Shown here in pieces: positions 43,570 to 55,440 of a DNA stretch of 64,000 nucleotides. The DNA comes from Cinnamomum chago (Eukaryota; Streptophyta; Magnoliopsida; Laurales; Lauraceae). The DNA is taken from contig CP142451.1 of NCBI GenBank assembly GCA_038049695.1, forward strand, positions 37,027,501 to 37,091,500, read 5' to 3'. A program made the translations under genes and the position numbers. Each line of letters opens with the position of its first letter. Positions within the stretch are counted from its first letter, which is position 1. The notes beneath the pieces were generated by a model. That model ran no database searches. It saw nothing but the letters and a program-made list of their open reading frames with translations, and was not told where the DNA came from.

Positions 43570-45400
43570 AAAATTATATTACCTAAAATGCCCCTCACTA
43601 ACAGCAAAAAACGGCTACTTAGGAGGGGCATTCTTGTAACTGCACCCTCCCATCTCTTTTATAAAACAATGCCACAAAACCCTAAAAAATCCCACAGCAA
43701 AACACTCATCGCTCTTCAGCTCTCTGCCTCCTTGCGCTCTTCAGCTCTCTGCTCTCGGTTCTCTACTCTCGTCGTCACGGCAAGCCCTCTCACCGTCGCA
43801 CGACGTACGCACGCTGACGGTGCAAGAGCACGCATGCACGCAGTTCGCTAAAGCTGCCTCTCTCCCTATCCCTCTCTTTTTTTCCTCCCTCGCCCAGTCG
43901 TCGCCCTCTGCCCTCTCTCACCGTCACCCTCCCTACATCTCCCCGCTTCTCTATTTCTATCTTCCTTCTTCTCCCTCTTCCTTTCTCTATCTCTCGGTCT
44001 ATGCTCAGTATTTCTACTCACAGGCTAACATCTCAAAGATACTGCTCAAAATAAATTTGTTACCTTTTTACTTCTCTTAATTTGTGATTGCATGGTTAAG
44101 CACTGAAAATCTGAATCAATTAGATTTTCTTGGTTTTTCGTTTTGCCCCTTTCCGATTTCCTGTGAATGTATCTCCTTTTCATTTTCCCTATCAGATTTT
44201 CTATTTCTTTTGTTTCTTTGTTTTCCGTTTCTATAAATGTGTGACTTGTGTCTTTGTGTTTGTATTTTTACTTTGATGAGTTATATTTTTGCTGTGATGG
44301 GTTTCAAAGGTAGGCTACCAATGGATTTGTTTGTATCAGAGATTCCTCCTATCATATATGTCATCACCACTCTAAACAATTGCAATGTAAACTTCCAAGT
44401 TTACACACGAAAAAAACACGAATCTCTATTCACCTTTTTTTTTCTTTTTCTTTTTCCCCTGTTTTTCTCTGGGTTCTAATGAATCTGAAGGTTAATGCCC
44501 TACATTTGACTTCATTCACAACACATGAATTTTTCATTTACACTTAAAACTAGTCCTTCCATAGATCATAACATCAATGTTGAAAAACCCATCATTCATC
44601 TCTCTGTTGAAATCCTGGACAACATAGTCCTCTAGTGCAACGAGGGACTGCCCATGAAAAATTGGACAGAGAGTAGTGGTGTTCTTGTTCTTGTTTCTTT
44701 TGATATTTCAGTGAATATGAGTATATGACTTATATTTTTACTTATGAGTATATTTTTACTTCTGTTAATTTCTGATTGCATGATTTAGCAGTGAATTTCT
44801 GAATCAATTAAACAATGATAAACTGATTTCCTGCAACTAATTAATGTTGAGTATATAACTTATATTTTTTCTAATTGCATGATTATTAGTATATGAGTAT
44901 ATTAGTTTCTGATTTCCTGCAACACCATTTGATATTTCAGTGAATATGAGTATATTTTTACTTCTGTTAATTTCTGATTGCATGATTTAGCAGTGAATTT
45001 TTAAATCAATAAATCAATGACAAAAAATTTTCTATTAATTTTTGTTGATTTCTGCAGCACCTTAATTATATATGTTCTCTTTTTAGGTTTTTTCTTCTTA
45101 AGGAAATCTTAGAGTCAATCGAGTGGCAAGCATTCATAACTTTGGGATTGTGCGATACTAAGATACGTCTCTTGACTCTTCCTCTTTTAAATTTGTTTAG
45201 TTGTGGATAGTAGAAACTTGTTTAGTTGTGGATAGTATAAACTGCTTTACTTGTTTAGTTGTGGATAGTAGAAACTGCTTTACTTGTTTAGTTGTGGATT
45301 GTAGCTTATTGATAACTTGTTTACTTGTTTAGTTGTGGATATTAGCGATTGAGAACTGCTTTACTTGTTTAGTAGCTTATTTTTGTTTGAATAGTTAATT
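43570..45400 (+). other. Leader region of the inner hAT
   Basis: Between the GC-rich subterminal repeat and the transposase ATG. It has a CT-rich patch (about 43690-44000), probably promoter and 5' UTR, then T-rich, intron-like sequence. The open frames at 43588-44080 and 44237-44479 show no known motif, and I read them as non-coding. Confidence 0.5.
45185..45375 (+). repeat. Minisatellite upstream of the hAT transposase
   Basis: Five imperfect copies of a CTTGTTTAGTTGTGGATAG-based unit, several extended with TAGAAACTGCTTTA. They end about 25 bases before the ATG. Confidence 0.85.
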
Positions 45401-47515
45401 ATGTCTTCTAATACTCCTAGTAGTGTTGGTAGCATTCTCATTCCCGCACATGTCCCCATCCCCATTGATGATGAGATGGGTAGTGGTGGTAATGAGCAAG
45501 TGCCTCCCATTCCCTCTCCCAATGATGAAGTAATTTCAAATGAGCCTAATGCAAAAAGGCCCAAATCAATGGTTTGGGAACACTTTGAAAAAGTAGAAAT
45601 GACTGTGAAAGTTAATGGGAAGGATGTCCCTAAACTTAAAGCGATGTGCAAATATTGCAAGAAATCTCTAGTTAGTAGACCTGAGGATGGAATTTCACAC
45701 CTGCATAGACACTAAAAATCGTGTCTTAGTAAACCAAGCACTGATAAGTCAAAAAAACAACTTTTAAGGACTGATGCTCAGACAAAAACCGGTGCTGGTG
45801 TTTTTAAATTTGAACAAAAAAAGAGTCGAGAAGCCCTTGCAAAAATGTTGTTATTACATGATCATCCTTTTAATGTTGTCGAACAATGAGGTTTTAAAGA
45901 GTTCTGTGCGACTCTACGACCCGAATTCAAGATTGTATCACGGAACACTGTGAAAGCAGATTGTATCGAAATGTACAATGGAAAAAAAGAATGAAATCTT
46001 TAAAGAATTCAAGGATCTCACTAGTAGGATTGCTCTCACAGCAAATATGTGGACATCCAACCAGCATTTAGGTTATATGGCTATTACAGCACATTATATT
46101 GACTCTAATTGGGTTCTTAGATCGCGCATAATTAAATTTCATAATGTTGATCCTCCCCACAATGGCCAAATGCTAGCTGACAATATTACTCTAAGTATAC
46201 TTAATAGGAATATTGAGAATAAAATATCATGTTTGACATTAGATAATTGTTCTACAAATGATTGTATTGTAAGGACACTTAGAAATCAACTTATGAAGAC
46301 CAATGCTCTCATCTTAAATGGTAAATTTTTTCATATGCATTGTGTTGCACATATTCTTAACCTTATAGTGAAAGATGGACTTAAAGATATTGGCCCAATT
46401 ATTGAGAACATCAGGGAGGTAGTTAAATACATTAAGAATAGCTCGAATCGTATACATCAGTCTCGTGATATTGTAAGTGCGAAAGGGCTAAGTTTTACAA
46501 GGGGATTGCCTCTTGATGTTCAAACTAGATGGAACTCCACATATCTTATGGTATCTTCAGCATTGTATTTTCAATATATTTTTTCTTATCTATCTCTAAC
46601 AGATGACTTACACTATAAGACTTTGATTCCTTCGGATGAGGAATGGGACAAGGTTGCTTCTCTAAATGATTTTTTGGAAAAGTTCTATGAAGCTACAAAT
46701 AGATTCTCTACTAGAAAGTATCCAACTATACATACTTTTTTACCTGAAGTTTGTACAATACATAATGAGTTGGTTCAAAAATTAGGTGATTTTGATTTTG
46801 TTTCTGCAAGAATGGCTAAAGTGATGATGGAAAATTTTGATAAAAATTTGAAGAATTATAATCAAATGTTTGAAATAGCCATATTGCTTGATCCCTCCTC
46901 TAAGATAGTGTGTTTGGAATGGGTTTTTAAGATATTATATGATACAATGGAATATAGAAATAATCGTATGATTGAAGCTCGTAATCTATTTAAAAAGATT
47001 TATGAGGAGTATCGTGTGAGATTTGGTGCTAAAGAAAGTGATCAGATAGTAGATAAAAATGATTCAACTAGTAGGCAATTTAAAAGGCAGGCTGGTGATG
47101 ATGAACATGGAAAGGCCGGTTCTCTTTTTTTTTGAAGTATTGAAATGAAATCAACAATAGGGCAGTTGTAGAAGAAAAAACAAAATTAGATCATTATTTT
47201 GATGACAAGTCTGCAGAAGAAGATGAAGCGATAGATAAATTACAATGGTGGAAATTAAATTCAACTAAGTATTCTATTTTATCTCATATGGCTAGTGATA
47301 TTTTAGCTATTCCAGTTTCTACCGTTGCTTCAAAGTCAGCATTTAGCACCAGAGGGAGGGTACTTGACCCACATAGGACTTCTTGGAAACCAAATACGGT
47401 AGAAGCATTAGTTTGTGCCCAAGATTGGTTTAGTCATGACCCACCTAGTGATGGTGATTTAGAAAATGATGGGAATGCACTAACAGCTGTTTTAGACATA
47501 CTAAAAGAAAAATAA
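45401..47515 (+). pseudogene. hAT transposase (BED finger, RNase H-like core, dimerisation domain)
   Basis: The 5' piece carries the BED finger (VWEHFEKV, MCKYCKKSLVSRP, HLHRH) and stops at 45713 and 45887. The long piece 45978-47135 holds RIALTANMWTSNQ, CLTLDNCSTND (catalytic Asp), HMHCVAHILNLIVKDGL, VQTRWNSTYLM and the DUF4413-type NQMFEIAILLDPSSK. A shift at a T-run (47122-47132) precedes the dimerisation domain DILAIPVSTVASKSAFS, TRGRVLDPHRTSWKP and VEALVCAQDW. The length (about 700 codons) is full. This is the family that includes RICESLEEPER, but the TIRs, duplications and stops show a dead transposon. Confidence 0.92.
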
Positions 47516-48091
47516 TTTATGCTGATTTCTTTTTTACATTACTTGACCCATATAGGAAATAGGATACTCATTCTCATTCATTTTATTGATTTTTTTATTT
47601 TCTACTTTCACCGGCCAAAAAAAAAAAAGTTTTTAACCGATCCTACATTACTTTAACTTGACTCATATAGGATACTCATTCATTTCTTGACCCATATAGG
47701 CTATAGGATACTCATTCATTTCTATTGATTTTCTAATATTCTACTGTCACCAACAAAAAAAAAAAAAAGGTTTTTAACTCCGCCATGTTGCTTGTTGCAT
47801 ATTGTCGGTCCCAAGCCCGGAAAAAAGGAGGGGGGTTTAAAATCCGGTTCACACAGGGTGTTTGGTGACAGCAGGAATAATTAGAGAATGTTTGGCTTCT
47901 ATCCAAGATCGGGCTAAGCCCAGGCCCGGCCCTATCCCAGTCCGGGCTCGTACGGGACGGGATTTGATGTAGGCTCGTTCAATTTAGGGCCGGGATTTGA
48001 CAACACCTGGCAAGCCCGTCCTATTTTCGGGACGAGATTGGACAGCCCAAGCCCAAGCCTGGCCAGTCCCATTGACATGCCTATTGGCTAG

Positions 48092-48598
48092 GATCCAGGC
48101 ATTGTTCGTGGTGCAAAGAAATCGTTCATTGGTGGTTGAGTATTTGATTTTGAGACACCTTTTTTTGTTTTGTGTAGATGTTTGAGTGACCTTCTCTTTA
48201 CCCTTCCTATTTGTTGCAGTGGGGGTAGTTGGATTTGTGAACATTTCTACTACTTGCACCTCAACATCATCTCCATTTGCATCACCTGTTAGAGTTCCGT
48301 ATGGATTACCAATTTCCTCATTTGTCTTTTCTTTGCCCTATTCTTTTTTCCTTCCAAAATAAGTCTTTCCATTTGCCATTTCACATCACTTGGCAGCTTT
48401 TTACACGGTGCAATATCTCCTATCACGCCGCCAAGGTGTTCCTAAGTCTACTGATCCTGCCAACTTTTATGACCTTTTCACAATAACACAAATTACATGT
48501 TTGTTATTGGCTGGATCTACATAACCATGAGCCCAAGCAAGATCATCGGATCTAACGATTGTAGCAGCAGATGACGTAGGTGTACTTCTTTCACTCAT
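48092..48598 (-). pseudogene. hAT (outer) transposase N-terminal part
   Basis: A minus-strand ATG at 48596-48598 starts MSERSTPTSSAATIVRSDD, then AWAHGYVDPANNKHVICV, the usual N-terminus and first half of the zinc finger in DUF659-type hAT transposases. Stops follow, and the second Cys of the finger is not evident. The inner hAT separates this from the rest at 43353. Confidence 0.75.
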
Positions 48599-50542
48599 TT
48601 TAAAATAAAACAATCAGTCTTCCAAATCTTCTGGTACAATAGCAACATACAAATAATAAATAACAGAAAGTTTTATGTCTCAACTGTTAATAGGAGATTC
48701 TAAATATTAATACTTAAAAATACATACAAATTTTAAAATCCAACAGTACATGATTTTTCATAAATTTCTCCATATCCAAAGGAAATCAAAGACTGATTTT
48801 TGACACCATGACCATTTTTAGTATTCCTAAGAGGACCAACAGTTTGGATCTTAAAAGAGGAGCCCACAAAGTTGAGAAAATTAGATCAAATGGTTCACAT
48901 TTTGATGCAATTTTTTTGGCAGCTCAAATTTTAGCAGATAGCCGTGTTTGTCAATACATGGATGGAGAATCACAATGTTCAATACAGGGCCATTTTTCAT
49001 TTCTTTCTTTTTTTTATCTTGATTTCATTTCACTACTTTGTCACCCATGTGTCAGTGCTTGCAGTTAGACTGACTTAAATGGTTATGTCCACGGCTATGA
49101 TATAAAAACTGACCCGGCCAGGCAATTCTTCATAACCATTTTCAGTCTTCTAAAATGGATTAAAGGTTCATATGATGATTCTAGGGCCCACAGTCCAGAA
49201 AAATAAATCTACGGCTATAAGGTTTCATAAAATTTCTGTTTTAGTTCCAAATCAAAAGTAATATTGTTGCATTCAGGGTGGGCCAGGGACTTTTGTAACA
49301 AAGCTAAATGCTAACTGGCCATCAAAATTTTAAGTGGGCCCAATTATGATAAATCAAAGCCAGTTAATTTTGCATATAACATTACACATTTTTCAGTGGG
49401 CCTAATTATGAAAATTAAAATTGTGTTGGACAAGGAATTGTGCAACAGTAAACTGAGCATCAAATTTTTCAGTGGGCCTAATTATGAAAAACTAAAATTG
49501 AGCAATACTCATCTAATAATTTTAATATTAATTTTGTTTTCCAGTAATAGTGATGGAATGATGGTGACTGCCAAAATATTTAAAAGGGACAAAACCTTGA
49601 CATAATACGGCTGTCATTTTTATCCCTGACTCAGTCTGCTCCTCTACCAGTCTGGTGCATCCTAGTGGAACCTTACAGATAGAATATGGAATACTTATCT
49701 AATTAAAACAGATGTGCTATGTCGGTGGACCTAAAACTAAGGAAACAATGAAATCAAAAATTCTAGAAATCATCTCATTGTAAAGAAGTGTGCCTCACAA
49801 TCGTTATTTCTCATCAACACCTAAAGTAAGAGGGCCACACAGTGTACATCATCAAGCCCTCTTCACATATAAGAGATAATCTCAAACAAACGAAGAGAAA
49901 AATGGAAAGAAAGGGGAAATAGCTTGACGAAGACGAAGAGGATCCAATGTAGCTGGAGAACGGAGACCCGGCCAGCGACTGTGTCTTCTGCAGCAAAGAA
50001 GAGCTTCGGCAAGCAATATGCCGACCACAAAGAGGCCAGAGAGGCAGAGACCCAATCTTCACAAAGTGATGAATTCCAAAATAGGAGAAGGGAGATGAGG
50101 TACTTGAAGACCATTTGCTTGATAATGGCATCTTGGGCGTGAATTTAAAGAAGGATCATCTTCTGCCTGCATCTGAGGTTCAGATTCTGGGCAGGAAGAA
50201 ACAAGGCGTCGCTGGAAAAGCTCAAGGCTTGATGAAGATAGGTACATCAACCGTTGCCCATCTTAGTCATTTAAAAAAATTAGTTCTCTATGAAATCCCT
50301 ATCTGTCTCTTAGGGATTTTTTTTTTTTTCTTTTAATGGGTGACCTCCAGTTCGGACGAATCAAAGGTTTCGGATGTTGTTCGTCCGAGATTAGGGGTTT
50401 TGTGCTGAATTTTTAGGAATCGCCGGAATTCAAACGAATACCCAACCGAATATATTTAGGCAGTATTATTCAGTTCGGAATCCTAAACGTACCAAGATAA
50501 ATCGGAAATTTCACCCAAAATGAACCGAACTTGACAACTATA
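48599..50542. other. 5' region of the outer hAT, with a possible captured fragment
   Basis: Contains repeated CAGTGGGCC(T/C)AATTATGA words (about 49330-49490) and, on the plus strand, a protein-like stretch at 49940-50250: ENGDPASDCVFCSKEELRQ, then in another frame EDHLLDNGILGVNLKKDH and LPASEVQILGRKKQG ending at a GT. These do not belong to a hAT transposase. They could be exons picked up from a host gene, not identified. The T-run at 50318-50330 and TTCGG-rich end follow. Confidence 0.4.
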
Positions 50543-50673
50543 ATAGATATGCTTGACACAAGCAAATTTGAAAAAAAAAAATAATAGACTTATAGATAAT
50601 TATGACTTGAAATAAAATACTAATAGATAACGTTGACTTATTGATGTATTGTACAAGATTAAAAAATACTAAC

Positions 50674-50815
50674 GATACTTGGGCAATTTAACATCCATTA
50701 TTCATCAAAGTTTTGCATGTATGATCAGCCATGGATAACCCCACGATACTTGGGCAATTTAACATCCATTATTCATCAAGGTTTTGCCTGTACGGTTAGC
50801 CATGGATATTCCCAC
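50674..50815. repeat. Tandem duplication, 71-bp unit
   Basis: GATACTTGGGCAATTTAACA begins each of two adjacent copies (50674 and 50745), which differ at a handful of positions in the second half. Confidence 0.92.
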
Positions 50816-52491
50816 TTCATAAAGAAAGTTAATTTGCCACACTAGAGTAGTGACAAAATTGCCCATAATTATATGATTTTGTAATTTTTTTTAATTTCCC
50901 ACGAAATCACACAAAAACTACCCCTTGTTGGGTTAAAAAAGGAATATACCTATATGATATCACACAGATTATAATATTTTGCGATATCACATGGTCAATG
51001 GCCTTTTTAGTCCATAAACCCCATGAGTGGCTGAGGGGAAATATCTCAACTTTCAAACCCCTTATTCATTTATTTTCTAAGCAAAAGCAATAATAAAAAA
51101 AAAATACAAACCATAAAACATCAAACATCTCTTCATAGACAAGAAATGTAGATATAACAATAAGCTACCGTACCAAGGCCTGATGTCATGTTCAAAGTAT
51201 CATCATAAATTGTAAAGCAATATACAGTGATTTCTATGAACTAAAACAAAAAAAGCTCATAATCATTTAAGCCAGCCTTAATAAAATTTATAATATCTTA
51301 ACCAACAAACATTCATAATATCAATAGTTCTGAAGAGCTAAAAAAACTAAATTACCTTTTTTTTCCTATACCACCTAATCCTTCGGCATGTGGCAGTTGC
51401 AATTGCAAAATGAGAATTTCTCATTTTATAGCCTCCCATTTCCTTCCTTAAGTACACAAATAAGAAATAAAAACCGAATTAAATTATAAATAAGGAAAGA
51501 GAATATAAAACACAAATCAGTAATTTAAACCAAAAGCTTCATTTCAAAAATAGAAAGACCAAATAATCTGGTCACACAAAACCAAGAAAAACAATTATAT
51601 GTGACGAATCCAAGAGATGTAGCTAATTCTATAATCGGTCCCAAACTTGTTGGGATGTCAGAGGGGAAGCGAAGAGAATAAACCTGAGATTGAGAGCTCC
51701 TTGACCCAAAACGGATGGGAAAGGAAAGCATAGGAGAGATGACAAAGGGTGACCAAAGGGATAAGAGGAAAGAAAGAGGCCTGGCCTCTTTTTCAAGGCT
51801 CTGACCTAACTCCTGTGTGAGAGCTTTTGGTTAGACTAGAATTTCGTGTAAAATAGCCAAACACCGCTCAAAAATGAATTTGGTCTAAATGTGTAATACA
51901 TAAACGGAACCAGAACCGTTAAGCTAAAAATGGTTCCGGAACCGGAACTGATACCGATTGGAGGACCGAGTCTCTGTTCCGGAACCGGTTCCTGTTGGGG
52001 ATCTGAACAGAAAATAAATAAATAAAAGAGATTACAGAAATCAAATATTCTATACAGAGAAAATCATCAAGATCTGAAATGAAAATTACCTCCCACTCGA
52101 TGTAGAAATGAAAAGCTCAAACAATGACATCATGCATTCCAGAAGACGACACGGAATTGACCCACCTGTTTTCACTCTGTTGAATTAGAGACAGATGAAG
52201 AGAGGGCGAGAGGAACAGAGAGCATGAGGGAAAGAGAGAGAGGAGAAAGTTACATGTGTTGTATTAGAGAGAGATGGAGAGAGGGTGAGAGAAGAAGAGA
52301 GAGGCGGAACGAGGGGGAAAGAGAGGGAGACAGAGAGGAGAAAGTTACCAGAGCAGTGAAGGAGAGGCCAAAGGGAAGAAGCTGAGCAGGGAGGCATCGA
52401 TTTCGTGTAGATTGAGGGCAGAGAGGGCAACTGGTAAATGAAGAAGACGAAGAAAAGGTAAAGGAAAACCAATCCAACCCTATCGTATGAA
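50816..52491. other. No gene; GA-rich microsatellite near the right end
   Basis: AT-rich, with no conserved frame. 52190-52350 is a GAGAGA-type tract; the minus-strand frames over it (52185-52514) are Leu/Ser/Pro-rich by composition only. 51890-51990 has GGAACCGGAAC-type words of an undefined small repeat. Confidence 0.5.
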
Positions 52492-52509
52492 CTAGTAACA
52501 CCCGTGCTA

Positions 52510-53565
52510 TGCACGGTCAGTCCACATTGATTTTATTAAGTCGGAATTCAGATGGCCGCCCGATGACCCATCTTATCCATAGATCCAAAAGAGGATCCAT
52601 GAGCGATCCGGTAGGTGGTGAACCAGTGTGAGGTGAATCTTGTTTGGCCCACCATCCAGCGTTTGATTAAAGAGAGGGAGAGAATGTGTTTTAGGAAGCA
52701 GTTAAGAAACGTAAATTTTATTTTTTAAATTTCAGTCATTGTTTGGTCCATTCAGTTTCTTGCGTTGATATCGGGACCCAGGTGGGCCACTGGATGACCC
52801 ATCCAATCCGTGGATCCCAAGGAGGACCCACCAGAGACACATTATGTGGTGGACCCGTGAGAGTTGGACTTTGTCTGGGCTCACCATCCAGCGTTTGATC
52901 AGAAAAAGGGAGATGACTTATTTTAGGAAACAATTGAAAAGTGAGAAATTTTTTTTTAAGTTTCAGTCATTGTTTGGGCCATACAGCTGTTTCGCTTTAT
53001 TTTCTTGCGTTGATACCGGGACCCAAGTGGGCCACCAGATGACCCATCCGATTCGTGGATCCGAAGGAGGACCCATCAGAGACCCATTATGTTGTGGACC
53101 CTTACGATGTGGGCCTCTGTTTGGCCCACCATCCTGCGTATGATCAAAGAGAGGTAGAGTACGTGTTTTAGGAAATAGTTAAGAATTGAGAATTTATTTT
53201 TGTTTTTTTTTTTTTAAGTTTCAATCATTGTTTAGGCCATTCAGTTTCTTGCGTTGATACGGAACCCAGGTGGGCCACCCGATAATCCATCTGATACGTG
53301 GATTCGAAGGATGACCCATGGGCGACCCAGTAGGTGGTGGACCCCTGCAAGATGGGCTAAACATCCAACGTCTGATCAGAGAAATGGAGAGTACGTGTTT
53401 TAAGAAACAGTTAAGAAGCGAGAATTTTGTTTTAAAGTTTCAGTCATTGTTTGGGCCATTCAGTTTCCTGCGTTGATACCGGGACCCAGGTAGGCTACCG
53501 ATGACCCATCTGATTCGTAGATCCGAAGAAGGACCAATCGGAGACCCACTTGCTACAACAAAGAT
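52510..53565 (-). repeat. Tandem array of about 220-260-bp units inside the Helitron
   Basis: Four full units and a partial one; the anchor CAGTCATTGTTTGG recurs at 52733, 52964, 53222 (CAATCATT) and 53441. Each unit has GATACCGGGACCCAGGTGG, GATGACCCAT, GGTGGACCC, CACCATCCAGCG and a T-run of varying length. Unit lengths are 231, 258 and 219 bp. Confidence 0.92.
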
Positions 53566-53580
53566 GGAGTTACAGGCTAA

Positions 53581-53728
53581 CTATAAATATTGATGTTGCT
53601 GCTAGAATGAATGCGGTCGGTGCCAGGTATCTCAAAACTCAGACTCCGTGCTGGCTATAAATATTAATGTTGCTGCTGGAGTGAATGCGGTCGGTGCCAG
53701 GTATCTCAAAACTCAGACTCCGTGCCCT
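53581..53728 (-). repeat. Tandem duplication, 74-bp unit
   Basis: Two copies starting CTATAAATATT at 53581 and 53655, both ending AAAACTCAGACTCCGTGC, with three or four differences. Confidence 0.92.
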
Positions 53729-53813
53729 CTTCTTCTGCTCCTCTATTTATTCTTCTCTTCTCCTGCTATTAGTCCCTTTTTTTAATATTATCTGTATTTG
53801 GAGTTACAGATAA

Positions 53814-54066
53814 GTTACGTAGTGGTTTTTTTTTTTTTAGGAAGTTGCTGGGTCGGTTAGTGAGAGTGGAGAGAGAGGAGAGTGGAGAGGGAGAGGAGAT
53901 ACTGACACCTCGAGCCCTGTGGTTAAACGAAGTGAAAATATAAAGTTACGTAGTGGTTTTTTATTTTAGGAAGTTATGTGGGTCGCTTAGTGAGAGTGGA
54001 GAGAGAGGAGAGTGGAGTGGGAGAGGAGATATTGACACCTGGAGCCCTGTGGTTAAACGAAGGGAA
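53814..54066 (-). repeat. Tandem duplication of the Helitron 5' subterminal region
   Basis: GTTACGTAGTGG starts two copies, at 53814 and 53945 (period 131), each with GAGAGTGGAGAGAGAGGAG and CCTGTGGTTAAACGAAG. Only the second continues into the Helitron terminus. Confidence 0.92.
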
Positions 54067-54090
54067 AAAACATTCCCTTAGTAATATAGA

Positions 54091-54789
54091 TTAGATGATG
54101 TATAATATAAATAAATAGACATTATATTAATAGTAAATCTAATTAGTTGTAATCTTATAACATGGTAATACATAACATTAATATAAACGATCATATGTTA
54201 TACTATACATATAATGTACAAAATATATATATAATTACAATTAGATGTAATTAGTTGATTTTTATATGACGCATTATGCAGACATTAATCAAGAAACTTG
54301 ACTTCTGGATTGAGTTTTCAAATATTTGGGTGCTTATGACGGGGTGTACAGGATCCGAACATCTTCAAAGTGGATCTAAGATCAAATGGGCCTCAAACAG
54401 TCCCCAACATTTTTTACAAATATCATATCAGTGCCTATTTGATAAAACTGTTAACCTTAGTGGTTTTTTTTTTTAAATTGCTGCATTATCCTCCAAAACA
54501 AACAGTAAGTGGGCATATCATATCAGTGGCTATTTGATAAAACTGTTAACCTTAGTGTTTTTTTTTTTTTTAAATTGCTGCATTATCCTCCAAAACAAAC
54601 AGTAAGTGGGCATTTTATGGGCTCCTTTAAATGGACCAAATAGGCCAAAATCCAGAAAGTGCGTATGCCATCCTGGCCGTCCCTGAGAGTAGGAGTTATT
54701 GGTGGGGTCCTTAGCAGGAAACAGCAAATCATTCCAGATGCCCAACTGAAGCAAGATTATGAAGATTTGGTAAATTTTTGTTTACTTCA
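54091..54789. other. AT-rich spacer with a short duplication
   Basis: 54425-54500 and 54510-54605 share CATATCAGTG, CTATTTGATAAAACTGTTAA, a T-run and ATTGCTGCATTATCCTCC, forming a tandem duplication of about 95 bp. No gene. Confidence 0.7.
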
Positions 54790-55440
54790 CTTGAACCCAT
54801 ACCCAAATCTGACACGAACCGGGCCAGGATGTAATCATATACTTTGATCTACTGGTTCAATCCAATGGTTTGGAATGACTGTTCCCCGTGTGGACCCGTC
54901 CGATTCAAGTTATATAATCTCTATCTCTCTCTCTGCACTATCTAAATTTGACATAAACTGGGACAGGATGTAATCACAAAATTTGATCTACTGTTTGAAC
55001 CGGGCCAGGATGTAATCATATAGTTTGATCTATTGTTTCAATCCAATGGTTTGGAATGACTGTTCCCCGCGTGGACCCGTCCGATTCAAGTTATATAATC
55101 TCTATCTCTCTCTCTGCACTATCTAAATTTGACATAAACCGGGACAGGATGTAATCACAAACTTTGATCTACTGTTTGAACCGGGCCAGGATGTAATCAT
55201 ATACTTTGATCTACTGTTTCAATCCAATGGTTTGGAATGACTGTTCCCCCATGTGGACCCGTCCGATTCAAGTTATATAATCTCTATCTCTCTCTCTCTG
55301 CACTATCTAAATTTGACATAAACCGGGACAGGATGTAATCACAAACTTTGATCTACTGTTTCAATCCAATGGTTTGGAATGACTGTTACCCCGTGTGGAC
55401 CCGTCCGATTCAAGTTTTATAATCTCTACATCTCTCTCTT
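54790..55440. repeat. Tandem array, about 181-bp units
   Basis: The anchor GGTTTGGAATGACTGTT occurs at about 54867, 55048, 55229 and 55371, with GTGGACCCGTCCGATTCAAG, a CTCTCT run and two forms of GGACAGGATGTAATCA between. The last unit is shorter (about 142 bp). Non-coding. Confidence 0.9.

Larger units (their letters stand above)
43362..48083 (+). mobile_element. BED/dimerisation-type hAT transposon, nested
   Basis: Termini TAGGCCTGTCAAT and, inverted, TAGGCATGTCAAT enclose 4.7 kb. GC-rich subterminal regions (43395-43560, 47930-48080) consist of GGCCCGG / CCGGGCC words. A plus-strand transposase lies at 45401-47515 behind a 2-kb leader with CT-rich stretches. It interrupts the minus-strand transposase of the surrounding hAT element. 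Confidence 0.92.
41221..50542 (-). mobile_element. DUF659-type hAT transposon, host of a second hAT
   Basis: Flanked by a perfect 8-bp duplication ATAGATAT (41213-41220 and 50543-50550). Termini are CATAGTTGTCAAGTTCG and, inverted, TATAGTTGTCAAGTTCG. The outer regions (41260-41340, 50340-50530) are rich in TTCGG / CCGAA words, as hAT subterminal regions are. The transposase runs on the minus strand from 48598 to 41445. Removing the nested element (43362-48083) leaves about 4.6 kb, a normal length for an autonomous hAT. Stops and deletions make it inactive. Confidence 0.9.
52492..54090 (-). mobile_element. Non-autonomous Helitron, 1.6 kb, with internal tandem array
   Basis: On the minus strand the 5' end is TCTATATTACTAAGGGAATG after host A, and the 3' end is a hairpin CCGTGCATAGCACGG, then GTGTTA and CTAG before host T. 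These are standard plant Helitron termini. No Rep/helicase. The body is mostly a tandem array (52510-53565) plus two smaller tandem duplications. Confidence 0.85.

Noticed and set aside
45401..47515. Domesticated hAT gene (RICESLEEPER-like)
   Set aside because: TIRs, an 8-bp target duplication, in-frame stops and frameshifts show an inactive transposon, not a conserved host gene.
52185..52514. 109-codon minus-strand frame
   Set aside because: It lies over a GA microsatellite and crosses the Helitron end; composition artefact.
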